This document shows positions 1 through 8,968 of a stretch of DNA of 64,000 bases, piece by piece. The stretch spans positions 23,981-87,980 of the forward strand of contig JBMOEW010000008.1 in assembly GCA_049314555.1 (NCBI GenBank), in the 5' to 3' direction. Positions within the stretch are counted from its first letter, which is position 1. Every line of letters starts with the position of its first letter. The DNA comes from REEB509 sp049314555 (GTDB lineage Bacteria; Pseudomonadota; Alphaproteobacteria; Caulobacterales; Aquidulcibacteraceae). The translations under genes and the position numbers were made by a program. A model generated the notes under the pieces. That model made no database searches and was not told where the DNA came from. It was given only the letters and a program-made list of their open reading frames with translations.

Positions 1-590
1 GCGAAGTGAGCTGGAAGCCCTTTCCAACCGGCCGCGCCGCCCACGGCGGTATCGATATGGCGCTACAATTGCGCGCCCAAGGTGTAACGCCAGAAAATCT
101 CCAGACCTGGACGGTTTTTGCCCCGCCCTTGATCCATCACCTCGTTGGCCGCCCCATCCAAGACCTGCTTGAAGTGAACTATGCGCGCCTGTGCCTCCCG
201 TATTGCGCCGCCCACGCCTTGCTGTTTGGGAGCGTTGGTCTTGAAGCCTTCACGCCTGAAGCGTTGTGCAATCGGCAAACACATGCACTCGCCAAGCGGA
301 TTGAGGTTGTAAAAGTCGACAACGCGAATGCGGCCGCGTTTACGCCTCAGCGCAGCGTCGCCCTCACCAGCGACGGGCATCGCCTAGAAGCGTCTGTGGA
401 AACGCTGTTAGGGTCGCCTTTACGTCCCCTAACGCGCGAGGCGCGCCTTGCCAAGTTTCTCGCTTGCACGGGATTTGCCGGGCTGACGCAAGAACGTGCA
501 GAAGAGATTATTGCGCTGGTCGACGCGTTGCCAGGCCTGCGGGATGTCGCTCGCATAGCGCAGCTCGCCGGGGGAGGGTCACCCCCATGA
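1..590 (+). CDS. MmgE/PrpD family protein, C-terminal part (partial at window edge)
   Basis: This is the C-terminal ~195 residues of an MmgE/PrpD-family protein. The family includes 2-methylcitrate dehydratase, cis-aconitate decarboxylase and related isomerases acting on small polycarboxylates. The reading frame is open to the left edge, so the start lies outside the window. The stretch KPFPTGRAAHGGID followed by the LPYCAAHALLFG segment and a late DGHRLEA...GSPLRPLT region matches the conserved second domain of PrpD proteins. The stop overlaps the next ATG (ATGA), which suggests translational coupling to the CoA-ligase gene. The exact substrate cannot be told from this fragment. Next to a methylisocitrate-lyase-like enzyme 10 kb away, a branched di- or tricarboxylate is plausible. 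Confidence 0.8.
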   Translation, partial: EVSWKPFPTGRAAHGGIDMALQLRAQGVTPENLQTWTVFAPPLIHHLVGRPIQDLLEVNYARLCLPYCAAHALLFGSVGLEAFTPEALCNRQTHALAKRIEVVKVDNANAAAFTPQRSVALTSDGHRLEASVETLLGSPLRPLTREARLAKFLACTGFAGLTQERAEEIIALVDALPGLRDVARIAQLAGGGSPP

Positions 591-1981
591 CGCAACTGCC
601 CACCTTTTACGACATCGTCGATCCGAAACGTCTCAAACAAGAGTACCCCATCGGGCTTGCGTTTGAGGCCTTTGCCAAATCCATTTCCCGCGATGAATTG
701 AGGCACATACAGGACGAACGGTTCGAGGCGCTCTTGGCTAGAGCCTGGTCCACCTCGTTCTACAGACGCCTTTGGGGCGCATCCGGAATTGAGCGGGGCG
801 ACATCCGAGGGTTGGATGACCTTTCAAAACTCCCCACCTTTGGCAAAGCACAAATTGTAGACAGCATCGCTCTTCATCCGCCATTTGGCGACTTTGCCGG
901 GCTAGACAGCTATCCACCAGATGAGCGCCCTCCCGTCATTTTCCACACCACAAGTGGAACCACAGGAACGCCCCAACCCTTGCTGTTTGGACCCAAGAGC
1001 CGGGAGGTCCAAAACCTCTTGCTGGGGCGCCTTTTTCGTATGCAAGGGCTGAACGCTGGCGACGTCGCACATTCCGTTTATGGCCATGGCATGATCAACG
1101 GCGGCCACTATATTCGAGAGGCGGTTACGCGCTTCACCGCAGCAACCTTCATGTCCGCCGGCACGGGCGTTGAAACCAGATCTGCGCAACAAGTCCAGTT
1201 GATGAAAACGTTCGGCGCGACGGCCATCCTGGGGTTTGCCGACTATGTCAAGAAGCTTGCCGAGGTCGCCGCGCAAGAGGGGCTGAAGATCGGAGAGGAT
1301 ATCCGCATACGAATGATATCTGGTCAATTTGGCAGGGAGAACAAGGCAGCTGTATCGGCCCTTTGGGGCGGTGCCGATTGCTACGACTGGTATGGCATTG
1401 GCGACACCGGTGTTATAGCAGGCGAAGGGGCAGACCAGGATGGGCTGTACGTGTTTGAAGACGCCCACGTGGTCGAGGTCTGCGACATAGATACGGCTTT
1501 GCCGGTTCCAGACGGCACACCGGGCGATCTGATCGTAACCTGTCTGTTCAAGGACGATGTCTATCCCATTATCCGCTTCAACAGTCATGATGTCACGCAA
1601 GTCAGAACCGGCACCTCCAGTCTAGGCTACGCCTTCAAGCGCATCGAAGGCTTTTTGGGTCGTTCAGACAACATGGTGAAACTGCGCGGCATCAACGTTT
1701 TCCCGCAGGCCATTGGTCCGATCCTGGCTGAAATTGACGCCTACGCCGGTGAGTATGTGTGCCGTGCAATTCAAGACGCCAAGGGGCGTGACGAACTCAT
1801 CGTGTTGGTTGAGGCGAAGGGCAACGATGCAAACCTCGCGACCCGCTTCGCAACGCTCTTGCGTCAGCGCCTCGGCGTAGAGCTCCAAGTCGACCTGGTT
1901 GCTCCTGGCGCGACCGCTGAACTCACCCAGATCGACCGCCGCCAAAAGCCCATACGCCTGATCGACGAGAGGCGCTCATGA
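587..1981 (+). CDS. PaaK-like AMP-dependent acyl-CoA/aryl-CoA ligase
   Basis: A 464-residue adenylate-forming enzyme of the phenylacetate-CoA ligase type, expected to activate a carboxylic acid with ATP and load it onto CoA. The AMP-binding P-loop is TTSGTTGTP (about residues 121-129). Further motifs are YDWYGIGDTG in the middle and the hinge region RIEGFLGRSDNMVKLRGINVF near the C-terminal cap, as in PaaK relatives. The ATG at 587 is chosen because it overlaps the upstream stop (ATGA) and gives the family's usual N-terminus; the frame is open further upstream but inside prpD. The stop overlaps the amidase ATG in the same way. The acid substrate is unknown; I infer an intermediate of the surrounding pathway. 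Confidence 0.85.
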   Translation: MTQLPTFYDIVDPKRLKQEYPIGLAFEAFAKSISRDELRHIQDERFEALLARAWSTSFYRRLWGASGIERGDIRGLDDLSKLPTFGKAQIVDSIALHPPFGDFAGLDSYPPDERPPVIFHTTSGTTGTPQPLLFGPKSREVQNLLLGRLFRMQGLNAGDVAHSVYGHGMINGGHYIREAVTRFTAATFMSAGTGVETRSAQQVQLMKTFGATAILGFADYVKKLAEVAAQEGLKIGEDIRIRMISGQFGRENKAAVSALWGGADCYDWYGIGDTGVIAGEGADQDGLYVFEDAHVVEVCDIDTALPVPDGTPGDLIVTCLFKDDVYPIIRFNSHDVTQVRTGTSSLGYAFKRIEGFLGRSDNMVKLRGINVFPQAIGPILAEIDAYAGEYVCRAIQDAKGRDELIVLVEAKGNDANLATRFATLLRQRLGVELQVDLVAPGATAELTQIDRRQKPIRLIDERRS

Positions 1982-3363
1982 TTCGTGGCGCGGAAAATCC
2001 AGTTATTGCGGCAGGGATCGTTGGCCTCCATGCCCTTTACAGGCGTGGCGCGATCACGCCTGCAGAAGCGTTTGAGGTGTTTCAAGGGCGCGCTGAGCGT
2101 CTAAACCCGAGCCTAAACGCGATCGTCCATTGGAACACCGCGGATGCTGAGCTGGCCGCAAGCAGGTCAGCGTTTAGGTGGCGCAAGGCCGCTCCGCTTT
2201 CCGTATTGGATGGCGTGCCACTGGCAATCAAGGCAAACCTCGCGGTTCGTGATCTTCCCTGGACGGGTGCAATCGCTGCGTACAAGGATCGTATTGCGAA
2301 AGACGATAGCGCAGTGGTCAAGGCATTGCGCGGCGCCGGAGCCATTATCCTCGGCATCGCCAACATGCACGAAGCAGCCCTCGGCGCGACCACCACCAGC
2401 CCGCTCTACGGCCCCGCCCAGAACCCTCTGCGCCCAGGCTTCACCCCAGGCGGCTCGTCTGGCGGATCGGCTGCAGCTGTGGCGGCCGGTTTGGTTGCAG
2501 GAGCCATCGGCACCGATACGCTGGGTTCAGTGCGCCTCCCCAGTTCGTACTGCGGCATCGCCGGGTTTAAGCCAAGCTTCGGGCGCGTATCGCGCACTGG
2601 CATGCAACTTCTATCCTATTCGCTTGACCACGTTGGCGTACATGCCCGGTATGCGCGCGACCTCTTACCCGTGATGTCGGCAATTGCGGGTCGCGATCCC
2701 ACCGATCCTTTTTCGACAGGGCTTGCGCGCCTCGCGTTTACGCCAGCGTCGACGCCATTGTCCTTGGCCGGATTAAAGATGGCCGCGCTGTCGGCGGCTT
2801 CATGCACTTGCATCGCTCCTGGGGTCCTAGCCGCCTATGAGACAGCACTGAAGCGTTTGCAGGCCCTTGGAATTGAGATTGATCGCGTTGACTTGGAAGA
2901 ATATCAGCCCACGCGCCTGCGCCGTCTTGGTCTTTTGGTCTGTGAGGCCGAAGGCTCAGCGCTGATGGACCGCGACCTTAGGGAAAACCCGTCTGGGTTT
3001 TCCGAGCCATTGCGTCAACTGTTGGCGTACGGAGCAACGCAAAGCGCCACCAAACTGGCCGCCGCCCAATGGGACATCGCCAGCATGCGCAGTCTAATGG
3101 GGCGCGTTTTTGCAAAGCACCAGGCTTTCTTGTCCCCGACGGTTGGGGAAGTCGCGTTCGACCATAAACGATCGCCACCAACCCATCAGGCAGATTTGAC
3201 CGCACTCGCCAACTTTGCCGGCCTTCCAGCGGTCTCAATACCGATGGGCTTTGCCGAGCACGGCTTGCCCGCAGGCCTGCAGATCATGACCGCATTTAGT
3301 TCCGACCACGTCGCATTATCGATTGCGGCCGCCATTGAGACCGCGGGCTTGGTCACGTCCTAG
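1978..3363 (+). CDS. Amidase (amidase-signature family)
   Basis: A 461-residue amidase-signature enzyme that would hydrolyse a carboxamide to acid plus ammonia. The Ser-cisSer-Lys triad is visible: K85 in PLAIKANL, S160 in PGGSSGGS, and S184 in DTLGSVRLPSS (GGS is more usual than LGS there). The C-terminal part has the family's NFAGLPAVSIPMG and LPAGLQIM motifs. No signal peptide is seen, so it should be cytoplasmic. It is third in the (+) unit PrpD-ligase-amidase-DUF3598, with ATGA overlap to the ligase and 24 bp to the next gene. Substrate specificity cannot be read from sequence. A half-amide or amide product of ring opening would fit the locus. Confidence 0.88.
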   Translation: MIRGAENPVIAAGIVGLHALYRRGAITPAEAFEVFQGRAERLNPSLNAIVHWNTADAELAASRSAFRWRKAAPLSVLDGVPLAIKANLAVRDLPWTGAIAAYKDRIAKDDSAVVKALRGAGAIILGIANMHEAALGATTTSPLYGPAQNPLRPGFTPGGSSGGSAAAVAAGLVAGAIGTDTLGSVRLPSSYCGIAGFKPSFGRVSRTGMQLLSYSLDHVGVHARYARDLLPVMSAIAGRDPTDPFSTGLARLAFTPASTPLSLAGLKMAALSAASCTCIAPGVLAAYETALKRLQALGIEIDRVDLEEYQPTRLRRLGLLVCEAEGSALMDRDLRENPSGFSEPLRQLLAYGATQSATKLAAAQWDIASMRSLMGRVFAKHQAFLSPTVGEVAFDHKRSPPTHQADLTALANFAGLPAVSIPMGFAEHGLPAGLQIMTAFSSDHVALSIAAAIETAGLVTS

Positions 3364-3387
3364 GAAAACAGAGAAGGGAGAGCATCA

Positions 3388-3834
3388 ATGGCGTCCATTC
3401 GTGAAGACATGCCGGTCCTTGCACGACATGAGGGGGAGTGGGAGGGCGAATACATCCATGTCGACACCAACAACGCGGTCGTCGATCGTCACGCGTCTCA
3501 TCTTCAGTGTCGCTTCCCAAACGAAGGGGTCCACGCCTACTACCAGATCAACACCTACCGCTGGGCAGATGGTCGCGAAGAAGAAATACACTTCCCGGCC
3601 ACCTATCGCGATCGCCAAATCCATTGGGACACAGATCGTATTTTGGGGCGCGCTTGGGAGGTGGACGACCGAACAGTGATGCTGACGTGGGTGCGCAAAG
3701 GCGAGCCTGGCACCTATCTCTATGAGATGATTCAGCTGAGCGCCGACGGGCAACACCGCGGTCGTACCTGGCATTGGTTTGAGAATGACCAACTGGTGAA
3801 GCGCACGTGCATAAAAGAGCGTCGCGTCAAGTAG
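3388..3834 (+). CDS. DUF3598-like protein (lipocalin/calycin-type fold)
   Basis: A 148-residue protein with GEWEGEYIHVDTNN near the N-terminus, then a series of short beta-like segments (YYQINTYRWADG, GRAWEVDDRTVMLTW). This resembles DUF3598, a calycin-like beta-barrel family. No signal peptide is evident. It is the last gene of the (+) unit and its 3' end overlaps the convergent aldehyde dehydrogenase by 8 bp. Barrels of this kind usually bind a hydrophobic ligand or chromophore. That is of interest because two CpcT/CpeT-like proteins, also calycin-type, lie at 20,715 and 21,764. Function is unproven. Confidence 0.65.
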   Translation: MASIREDMPVLARHEGEWEGEYIHVDTNNAVVDRHASHLQCRFPNEGVHAYYQINTYRWADGREEEIHFPATYRDRQIHWDTDRILGRAWEVDDRTVMLTWVRKGEPGTYLYEMIQLSADGQHRGRTWHWFENDQLVKRTCIKERRVK

Positions 3835-5254
3835 CCGCGCGGTCTTCAGCAAAGGCACTAAGGGGCACTGGAGCGGCGGAATTGGCAATCAACGCCTGCC
3901 TCCGCAAGAACCGATGGAAGCCCGCAGCACCCATCCGCGAGCCGCCCAACCCCGACAAGCCAAAGCTGTGCTTCTCAGCCTCGTAAAACAGGGCAGTGAG
4001 CGCCGCATCGTTCAAACTGACGGCACCGGCCTTCAAGTGAACCGCAACCCCTTCTGCCTCAGCGAGTGTCTGCGCAAAGACGCCCGCGGATAATCCGTAG
4101 ACACTGTCATTGGCGAGATGGATGGCCTCGGCTTGGGTGTCGAAGGCCATGATCGGCATGATTGGCCCAAAGGTTTCCTCCGTCATCACCTTCATCGTGT
4201 GATCCACATCGACAAGCACCGTTGGCCTCATCCAAAGGCCACCGCCGTGGGTTTCGATAGAGCCGCCAGACAAGACCTGCGCGCCCTTCGCCACGGCATC
4301 ATCTAATTGGCCCTGCAGGACGGCGGCCTGCTTGTCGAAGATGATCGGGCCGATTTCACCCATACCAATCTCTGGCCAATTCAGTCGGCACTGGCGCGCG
4401 GCCTCGGTCAAGCGATCAACAAACGTCCGGAATACGCCGCGCTGCACATAAATCCGCTCGATCGATTGGCAGGCTTGGCCGGCCGACAAAACGGAACCGC
4501 GCAAGGCTGCGGTCACCGCATAATCAAGATTGGCACCTTCAAGCACAATCAACGGATCTTTCCCGCCAAGCTCCAAAAAGCCAGGGATCATCCGCCCCGC
4601 CGCCGAGCTCGCAACAAGCCGCCCGGTCGCAACAGAACCGGTAAAGCAAATGGCATCGACACCTTCAACCATTTGCGCCCCGATCTCGCCTGCGCCGACG
4701 ACAAAAGCCAGCACCGTCGCGATATCTCCGCTTGCGTTAATCGCTTCCATCAACGGCGCAACAAAGCGCGGCGTCACCTCTGAGGGCTTCACGACGACAG
4801 CACACCCCGCCAACAGGGCAGGGATGGTGTCGATCATCGCCAATGTGAGGGGAAAGTTCCATGGGCTGATCACGCCCACCAACGGGTAGGGCACAAAATT
4901 GGGTCTGTGTGTGAGGTGCGCAGTCGCGCGGCCCTGCGTCCACTGCGAGGAGAGCAGATGTGGTGCCTGGGCGGCCCAGCCAGTGAGCGCAGCCAAAACC
5001 CCTTGCACTTCCTGGCGCGCGATCGCCCGCCGGCCGGTATCGAGTTCAAGCGCTGCAGCAATCGCATCGCCGCGCGATGCAATCGCGTTCCGCAACGAAA
5101 TCAGGCCTTCCGCACGCGTCTCAATGGAGAGCCACGCCCATGCCGTTTGCGCTTGTCGCAGACGAGCGAAAGTCGCGCTTAACGCTTGCGGACTAGGCGC
5201 AGAGAACGCGTAGTCAAACGCGCCAGTGCGCGGATTGCGAACCTTTGTCTGCAT
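3827..5254 (-). CDS. Aldehyde dehydrogenase, NAD(P)-dependent
   Basis: A 475-residue ALDH-superfamily enzyme oxidising an aldehyde to an acid. Visible landmarks are the oxyanion Asn in SPWNFPL (N133), the general base Glu in LELGGKDP (E228), the catalytic Cys in AGQACQS (C262), and EETFGPIMPI near the C-terminus. It starts 2 bp downstream of the FAD-oxidase stop, so it is the third gene of the (-) unit membrane protein-FAD oxidase-ALDH. The pair suggests oxidation of an alcohol, amine or aldehyde to a carboxylate. The exact substrate is unknown. It is slightly shorter than many ALDHs and resembles coniferyl/benzaldehyde-type members in length. Confidence 0.9.
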   Translation of the reverse strand: MQTKVRNPRTGAFDYAFSAPSPQALSATFARLRQAQTAWAWLSIETRAEGLISLRNAIASRGDAIAAALELDTGRRAIARQEVQGVLAALTGWAAQAPHLLSSQWTQGRATAHLTHRPNFVPYPLVGVISPWNFPLTLAMIDTIPALLAGCAVVVKPSEVTPRFVAPLMEAINASGDIATVLAFVVGAGEIGAQMVEGVDAICFTGSVATGRLVASSAAGRMIPGFLELGGKDPLIVLEGANLDYAVTAALRGSVLSAGQACQSIERIYVQRGVFRTFVDRLTEAARQCRLNWPEIGMGEIGPIIFDKQAAVLQGQLDDAVAKGAQVLSGGSIETHGGGLWMRPTVLVDVDHTMKVMTEETFGPIMPIMAFDTQAEAIHLANDSVYGLSAGVFAQTLAEAEGVAVHLKAGAVSLNDAALTALFYEAEKHSFGLSGLGGSRMGAAGFHRFLRRQALIANSAAPVPLSAFAEDRAAT

Positions 5255-5256
5255 GC

Positions 5257-6834
5257 CTAAAGTCCCAAAACGCCCGGGTTCATGATGCCTTTCGGGTCCA
5301 ACGCAAGCTTAAGCGCACGATAAAGTGCAGCTGTGCCTTCCGAGCGACTGGCAAGCAAAGGGTAAGCCCGACCGACCTGAAAGTGTGCGGCACCGAAAGA
5401 TGCAAATGTGTCGATCACTGCCTGTCTAGCCTCACGCACAGCGGCGCGAGCCTCAAGATTAGCGGGGTGACGCGGCAGTTTCTGCAAGTGCGCAGGCTCG
5501 ATGGAGGCCTCATGCACGGCGAAGATTTCATCTGGCCAATAAAACACCGGCTCAATCAAAAAGCCATTCGTCGACAACGTCGTCACGAGATACCCAGTCG
5601 TTATGTCGTGAGTTTCAAAAGTGCCAGCCCGCTCAGCAAATACGGCTTCAAGCGCATTGAATGCGGCCTGAGCCGAGCTGTGCGACACAATCCCATGCAC
5701 GGGTGCCCACCGCTCGCCGCTTGGGCCCAACATCGAATTGAGCGGCGTGAAGGGTTGCGCGCGCACCACTTTCGGGATCGTGTTTTCAACTTCAAGCCCA
5801 CCCTCTTGCGACGCAATCATGCGAACCCGTGCAAGGCCCGCGTCCACTTGACCCTTTGATTGCCCCTCAATCGCAACGTGCACCGAGTAGTCTGTGCCGT
5901 CCAAAAAGCTGCGCCCAGCAAGCGCAGTCTTTGCCCCCTCGCGGATACCGGCCAGGATCGACTTCTGCGCCCCCATGACTTTCACCAATGCCGAAGCGTC
6001 AGCCATCAAGCTCGCCCGTTTCATCCGCACCCGCGTGAGATTGGGATCAAAGCCAAAAGTTTCGCTGGCAACACCAGATCGAGCGATCGCAGCGATAGTC
6101 TCAACCCACGGGGACGGGGCCTGGAACGAAAACGACGCCCATCCTTCGTGGGCCGGCTTTTCGATGAGCCGCAAAGTCAGCTCCGTCTTAAGGCCAAAAG
6201 CACCGCAGTCCCCTAGAAAAAGCCCCGTAAGATCAGGCCCAAAGTGCCGGAAGAAGGGCTTTGCCCCTTCGGCTCCGGCGCTCCCTGCACGGACAATCGA
6301 TCCGTCCGCCAGCACCACGCAAACGCTTATCACGCTTTCGGAAGCAGCCCCGTAAAGTCCTGCGCCGAAGAAGGCATTGTTTTGCGAAAGCCCCCCGCCA
6401 ACCGTGGAGGATATTCCAGACAGGGGCCCCCAAAACGGCGTGCGCAAACCAAGCGGGGCAAGCGCGTCATGCAAGCGCGCCCAGGTCACGCCCGCTTGCA
6501 GCGTAACCGTCATGTCGCGTTGATTGATGTCGAGGATCGCACCCATTGCGCGCAGGTCAAAACAAACCGCAGCAGGCGACCCGACGGTGTAGCCGCCGGT
6601 GTAACTCATCCCACCACCTCGGGGGGCGATGGGCGCATTGAAGTCCGCGCACAGCTTCACAGCTGCCGCAACGTCTTCGGTGGAAGCTGGCTGGACCACC
6701 AGGGCGGGAGGACAATCAGCTGCATAAATGTCAGCGGCCACGAGATTGCGGCCTTCCCAATCGGCGCGCACGTGTTCATTCCCAAGGCACTGCCGCAGTT
6801 GGGCCTCCAGCCGAGCGGTCTCGATCGGGCTCAT
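5257..6834 (-). CDS. FAD-linked oxidase (PCMH-type FAD domain)
   Basis: A 525-residue flavoprotein of the vanillyl-alcohol-oxidase/D-lactate-dehydrogenase type. The N-terminal FAD-binding region has PRGGGMSYTGG and the TVGGGLSQNN stretch; the C-terminal half carries the substrate domain and ends near DPKGIMNPGVL, as in FAD_binding_4/FAD-oxidase C proteins. The ATG at 6834 is chosen because it overlaps the upstream stop (ATGA); an earlier in-frame ATG at 6882 lies inside the upstream gene. Such enzymes oxidise alcohols, 2-hydroxyacids or activated C-N/C-C bonds. No signal peptide is seen. Together with the ALDH it could process an alcohol side chain. Confidence 0.88.
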   Translation of the reverse strand: MSPIETARLEAQLRQCLGNEHVRADWEGRNLVAADIYAADCPPALVVQPASTEDVAAAVKLCADFNAPIAPRGGGMSYTGGYTVGSPAAVCFDLRAMGAILDINQRDMTVTLQAGVTWARLHDALAPLGLRTPFWGPLSGISSTVGGGLSQNNAFFGAGLYGAASESVISVCVVLADGSIVRAGSAGAEGAKPFFRHFGPDLTGLFLGDCGAFGLKTELTLRLIEKPAHEGWASFSFQAPSPWVETIAAIARSGVASETFGFDPNLTRVRMKRASLMADASALVKVMGAQKSILAGIREGAKTALAGRSFLDGTDYSVHVAIEGQSKGQVDAGLARVRMIASQEGGLEVENTIPKVVRAQPFTPLNSMLGPSGERWAPVHGIVSHSSAQAAFNALEAVFAERAGTFETHDITTGYLVTTLSTNGFLIEPVFYWPDEIFAVHEASIEPAHLQKLPRHPANLEARAAVREARQAVIDTFASFGAAHFQVGRAYPLLASRSEGTAALYRALKLALDPKGIMNPGVLGL

Positions 6835-7502
6835 CCGGGCCTCCACAATCCAACGGCAGCAGAAAAGATCAATAGGAGCCAAATCACCGGCACAACAACA
6901 CGCGCTCGGCCCAGCGATCGAGCGAGGTCGGCATCTATGGAAGGTGTCGCGCCCCCTTCAGCCAGCGCCAACAGTGCGGGTCCAAACGGACCCAACAAGC
7001 CCCGGATCACCAGCCCACAGCCGATGGCCGCCGCCAACAGTCCACACTTCACTTGAATGAACATGGGCAGCGGCCCAAACGGTGCGGTCAAGCCCAGCGC
7101 CAAAGCGAAAAGCAACAGCATTGCGAACCACCGGATGACCAAATCGCTCCGTCGCGCAGCGCTCCCTGCAGGCAAGTGAAGAACATGGCCTCCCCAAACC
7201 AGCGCCAACCAGATCACACAAACAATCCACGCTCCCAACACAAGGCCCAAACTGGGCTCAACCCAGCCTCGGGCTTGCGCTAGCCAGATGCCCGTTGGAA
7301 AGGTGAGGATTAGCGCCGTGCGCGGTGCCATATCTACCGCACCAACAATCCTGGCGGCAAAGGCCCGCGACGCCGGGGTCTCGCGCGGATTCAACACAAT
7401 AGACGATGCGTAAAACGCGCCAAGGTCACCGCCCAGCCAGTACACAAACACAAGGACGTGCAAGAGCGTTATAAGTGGCAGGGCGATTGAATCGACAGGC
7501 AA
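6831..7502 (-). CDS. Polytopic inner-membrane protein of unknown function
   Basis: About 223 residues with six to seven hydrophobic segments. Conserved-looking features are HVLVFVYWLGGDLGAFYAS near the start and a PRTALILTFPTG loop, so an integral membrane protein is certain but its role is not. A TTG start at 7502 is preferred because AAGGAG lies 8 nt upstream (7511-7516). The longer frame from a TTG at 7532 would begin inside a perfect palindrome (7521-7532) that looks like an operator. It leads the operon with the FAD oxidase and ALDH and might serve as membrane partner or electron acceptor for the oxidase; this is inference from position. Confidence 0.7.
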   Translation of the reverse strand: MPVDSIALPLITLLHVLVFVYWLGGDLGAFYASSIVLNPRETPASRAFAARIVGAVDMAPRTALILTFPTGIWLAQARGWVEPSLGLVLGAWIVCVIWLALVWGGHVLHLPAGSAARRSDLVIRWFAMLLLFALALGLTAPFGPLPMFIQVKCGLLAAAIGCGLVIRGLLGPFGPALLALAEGGATPSIDADLARSLGRARVVVPVIWLLLIFSAAVGLWRPG

Positions 7503-7520
7503 CAGCTTGGCTCCTTGAAG

Positions 7521-7532
7521 TTGGTATACCAA
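7521..7532. promoter_or_regulatory. Candidate GntR operator, perfect 12-bp palindrome
   Basis: TTGGTATACCAA is a perfect palindrome 19 bp upstream of the membrane-protein start and just downstream of the GntR gene. Five related GGTATA-centred sites occur in the other promoter gaps of this locus. HutC-type GntR regulators bind palindromes of similar size. Assignment to this regulator is inference. Confidence 0.65.
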
Positions 7533-7564
7533 CCAAGGATCGAGCCGTCATCGGCAATTGAAGC

Positions 7565-8377
7565 TCACCGCCATTCCTCGCGCCCGCTTCGACTGCGACG
7601 GCGCGTCAGCTTCATGTGGTGTTGAAACCGTTCAGGTCGATAAAACCCTTCCAGCGCTTCAATCCCGTTGCTGTCCTGATCACGCATCACTCGAACGATC
7701 CGAAGCAGCGGCGCGCCGGGTGTCAGGCCCAACGGCTGAGACACTTCCAAGGACGCCGCCACAGCCGTGATCCACTGCTCGGCTTCGACCGCCTTGTGAC
7801 CGGCTTCCTCCAACAACTGCAGCAGTGGGCGGCGCGCCAGTGCGCTTGAGTCAAACTTGGCGGCAACGTCGCTGGGCACATGCGTCACAAGGAACGAAAA
7901 TGGCTCCCGTTCGATTTTCCTCAATCGCGTCGCGCGTTGGACGCGTGCGTTCGGTTGCAGGCCCAAAAGGGCAGAGATCTCCGGGTTGGCTGGTTCCTCA
8001 CGAACAGACAACAGCTCCACCACCGTGGAAAGCCCCATCAAGGTGAGGCTTTCAAGGAGGTTTTCGAAACTCCCAATGACAACCGGTGCCGCGGGATTAT
8101 AGGTCACAACCGTGCCGCGGCCGCGTTGCCTTGCCACCAACCCCTGTGAGGCCAGCTCATTCAAGGCGCGCTTGACTGTAATTCGCGACAACCCGAACAG
8201 TTTCGTCAATTCCTGCTCGCCTGGCAGCAAATCTCCCGCGCGGTAGTGGCCACGTCGGATTTCCTCCCGAAGCAGAAGAAAGACCTGCCGGTAAAGCGGT
8301 GCAACCGCGTTCACGTCGAGGGACTCAGCGGTGAGAGGGGTTGCGGCTTGAGCGAAGGCGGGAAGTCCAGCGGGCAT
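7565..8377 (-). CDS. GntR/HutC-family transcriptional regulator (UTRA domain)
   Basis: A 270-residue regulator with an N-terminal winged helix-turn-helix (about residues 27-95: RRGHYRAGDLLPGEQEL, then LSRITVKRALNEL and RQRGRGTVV) and a C-terminal UTRA ligand-binding domain (about 110-255, with YRPERFQ near the end). UTRA-type GntR proteins normally repress a catabolic locus until a pathway metabolite binds. The ATG at 8377 is preferred to a TTG one codon upstream. It lies between YCII and the oxidase operon, all on the (-) strand. A GGTATA-type site 18 bp upstream of its start suggests autoregulation. It is the only regulator in the 27-kb locus and so the best candidate for controlling it. 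Confidence 0.9.
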   Translation of the reverse strand: MPAGLPAFAQAATPLTAESLDVNAVAPLYRQVFLLLREEIRRGHYRAGDLLPGEQELTKLFGLSRITVKRALNELASQGLVARQRGRGTVVTYNPAAPVVIGSFENLLESLTLMGLSTVVELLSVREEPANPEISALLGLQPNARVQRATRLRKIEREPFSFLVTHVPSDVAAKFDSSALARRPLLQLLEEAGHKAVEAEQWITAVAASLEVSQPLGLTPGAPLLRIVRVMRDQDSNGIEALEGFYRPERFQHHMKLTRRRSRSGREEWR

Positions 8378-8394
8378 CAATTACCTATAGTCTA

Positions 8395-8407
8395 CGCTAT
8401 ACCATTA
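8395..8407. promoter_or_regulatory. Candidate GntR operator upstream of the regulator gene
   Basis: The (-) strand reads TAATGGTATAGC in the 69-bp gap between YCII and gntR. The 10-mer TATACCATTA (8398-8407) recurs exactly at 8878-8887 in the next promoter gap. This would allow autoregulation. Confidence 0.55.
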
Positions 8408-8446
8408 GGGTAGGTCGTAAAGGCAAAACACGAATTTCAGCGCCTG

Positions 8447-8839
8447 TCACTCAATTGGGCCTCCGGCAGCCCGGTGCCGAACGGCGTCGGCGTTCTCCCA
8501 TATTTTGCCCCCCATCCAAGCGCCGATTGAAGCCGTGAAGCGCTGGACCTCGACCCGCTCATATTGCCCGTTTGTGAAATAGGGGTCTTTCTCCATCAGA
8601 GACTTTAGGGCCACGTCACTATCGGCCTGGACAAGAAACAACGACCCCACCAATGCCTCCCCGCCTGGCTCCCGCAAAGGGCCCGCCACCAAATAGGCCT
8701 GCCAGTTGGCTTCCACATGCCGCAAATGACCGTCAAGGTCGCGCTGACGCAGTGCTGCGCTATTTGGACCATCCCATCCGATCACAAGAAAAACGGGCGT
8801 TTCATGCCGAGCCACTATCGGGCAAGGGGGATGCGTCAT
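8447..8839 (-). CDS. YCII-related domain protein
   Basis: A 130-residue protein of the YciI/YCII type (small ferredoxin-like alpha/beta-barrel fold). DLDGHLRHVEANWQ, GPLREPGGEALVGSLFLV and EKDPYFTNGQYERVEVQ match the family pattern, with the His and Asp near the N-terminus expected at the putative active site. The ATG at 8839 is preferred because AAGGAG sits six bases upstream; a longer frame to 8875 runs into the operator. Family members are poorly characterised and some act as lactone/isomerase-like enzymes. It is transcribed away from the hydratase operon from a shared promoter region. Confidence 0.8.
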   Translation of the reverse strand: MTHPPCPIVARHETPVFLVIGWDGPNSAALRQRDLDGHLRHVEANWQAYLVAGPLREPGGEALVGSLFLVQADSDVALKSLMEKDPYFTNGQYERVEVQRFTASIGAWMGGKIWENADAVRHRAAGGPIE

Positions 8840-8875
8840 ATCGGCTCCTTTTCGGGACGTGGACGACGCCCCCAT

Positions 8876-8888
8876 GATATACCATTAT
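8876..8888. promoter_or_regulatory. Candidate GntR operator in a divergent promoter
   Basis: ATATACCATTAT lies between the YCII gene (-) and the hydratase operon (+), 37 bp from the first start and about 80 bp from the second. Ten bases are identical to the site upstream of gntR. It could control both directions. Confidence 0.6.
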
Positions 8889-8968
8889 GGACCCTCAAAG
8901 TTGCGCTGCAACGACCCAAAACGCCGTGAGATGAATGCATGGGGCCCAGTCCCTCAGAGCCAGTACCG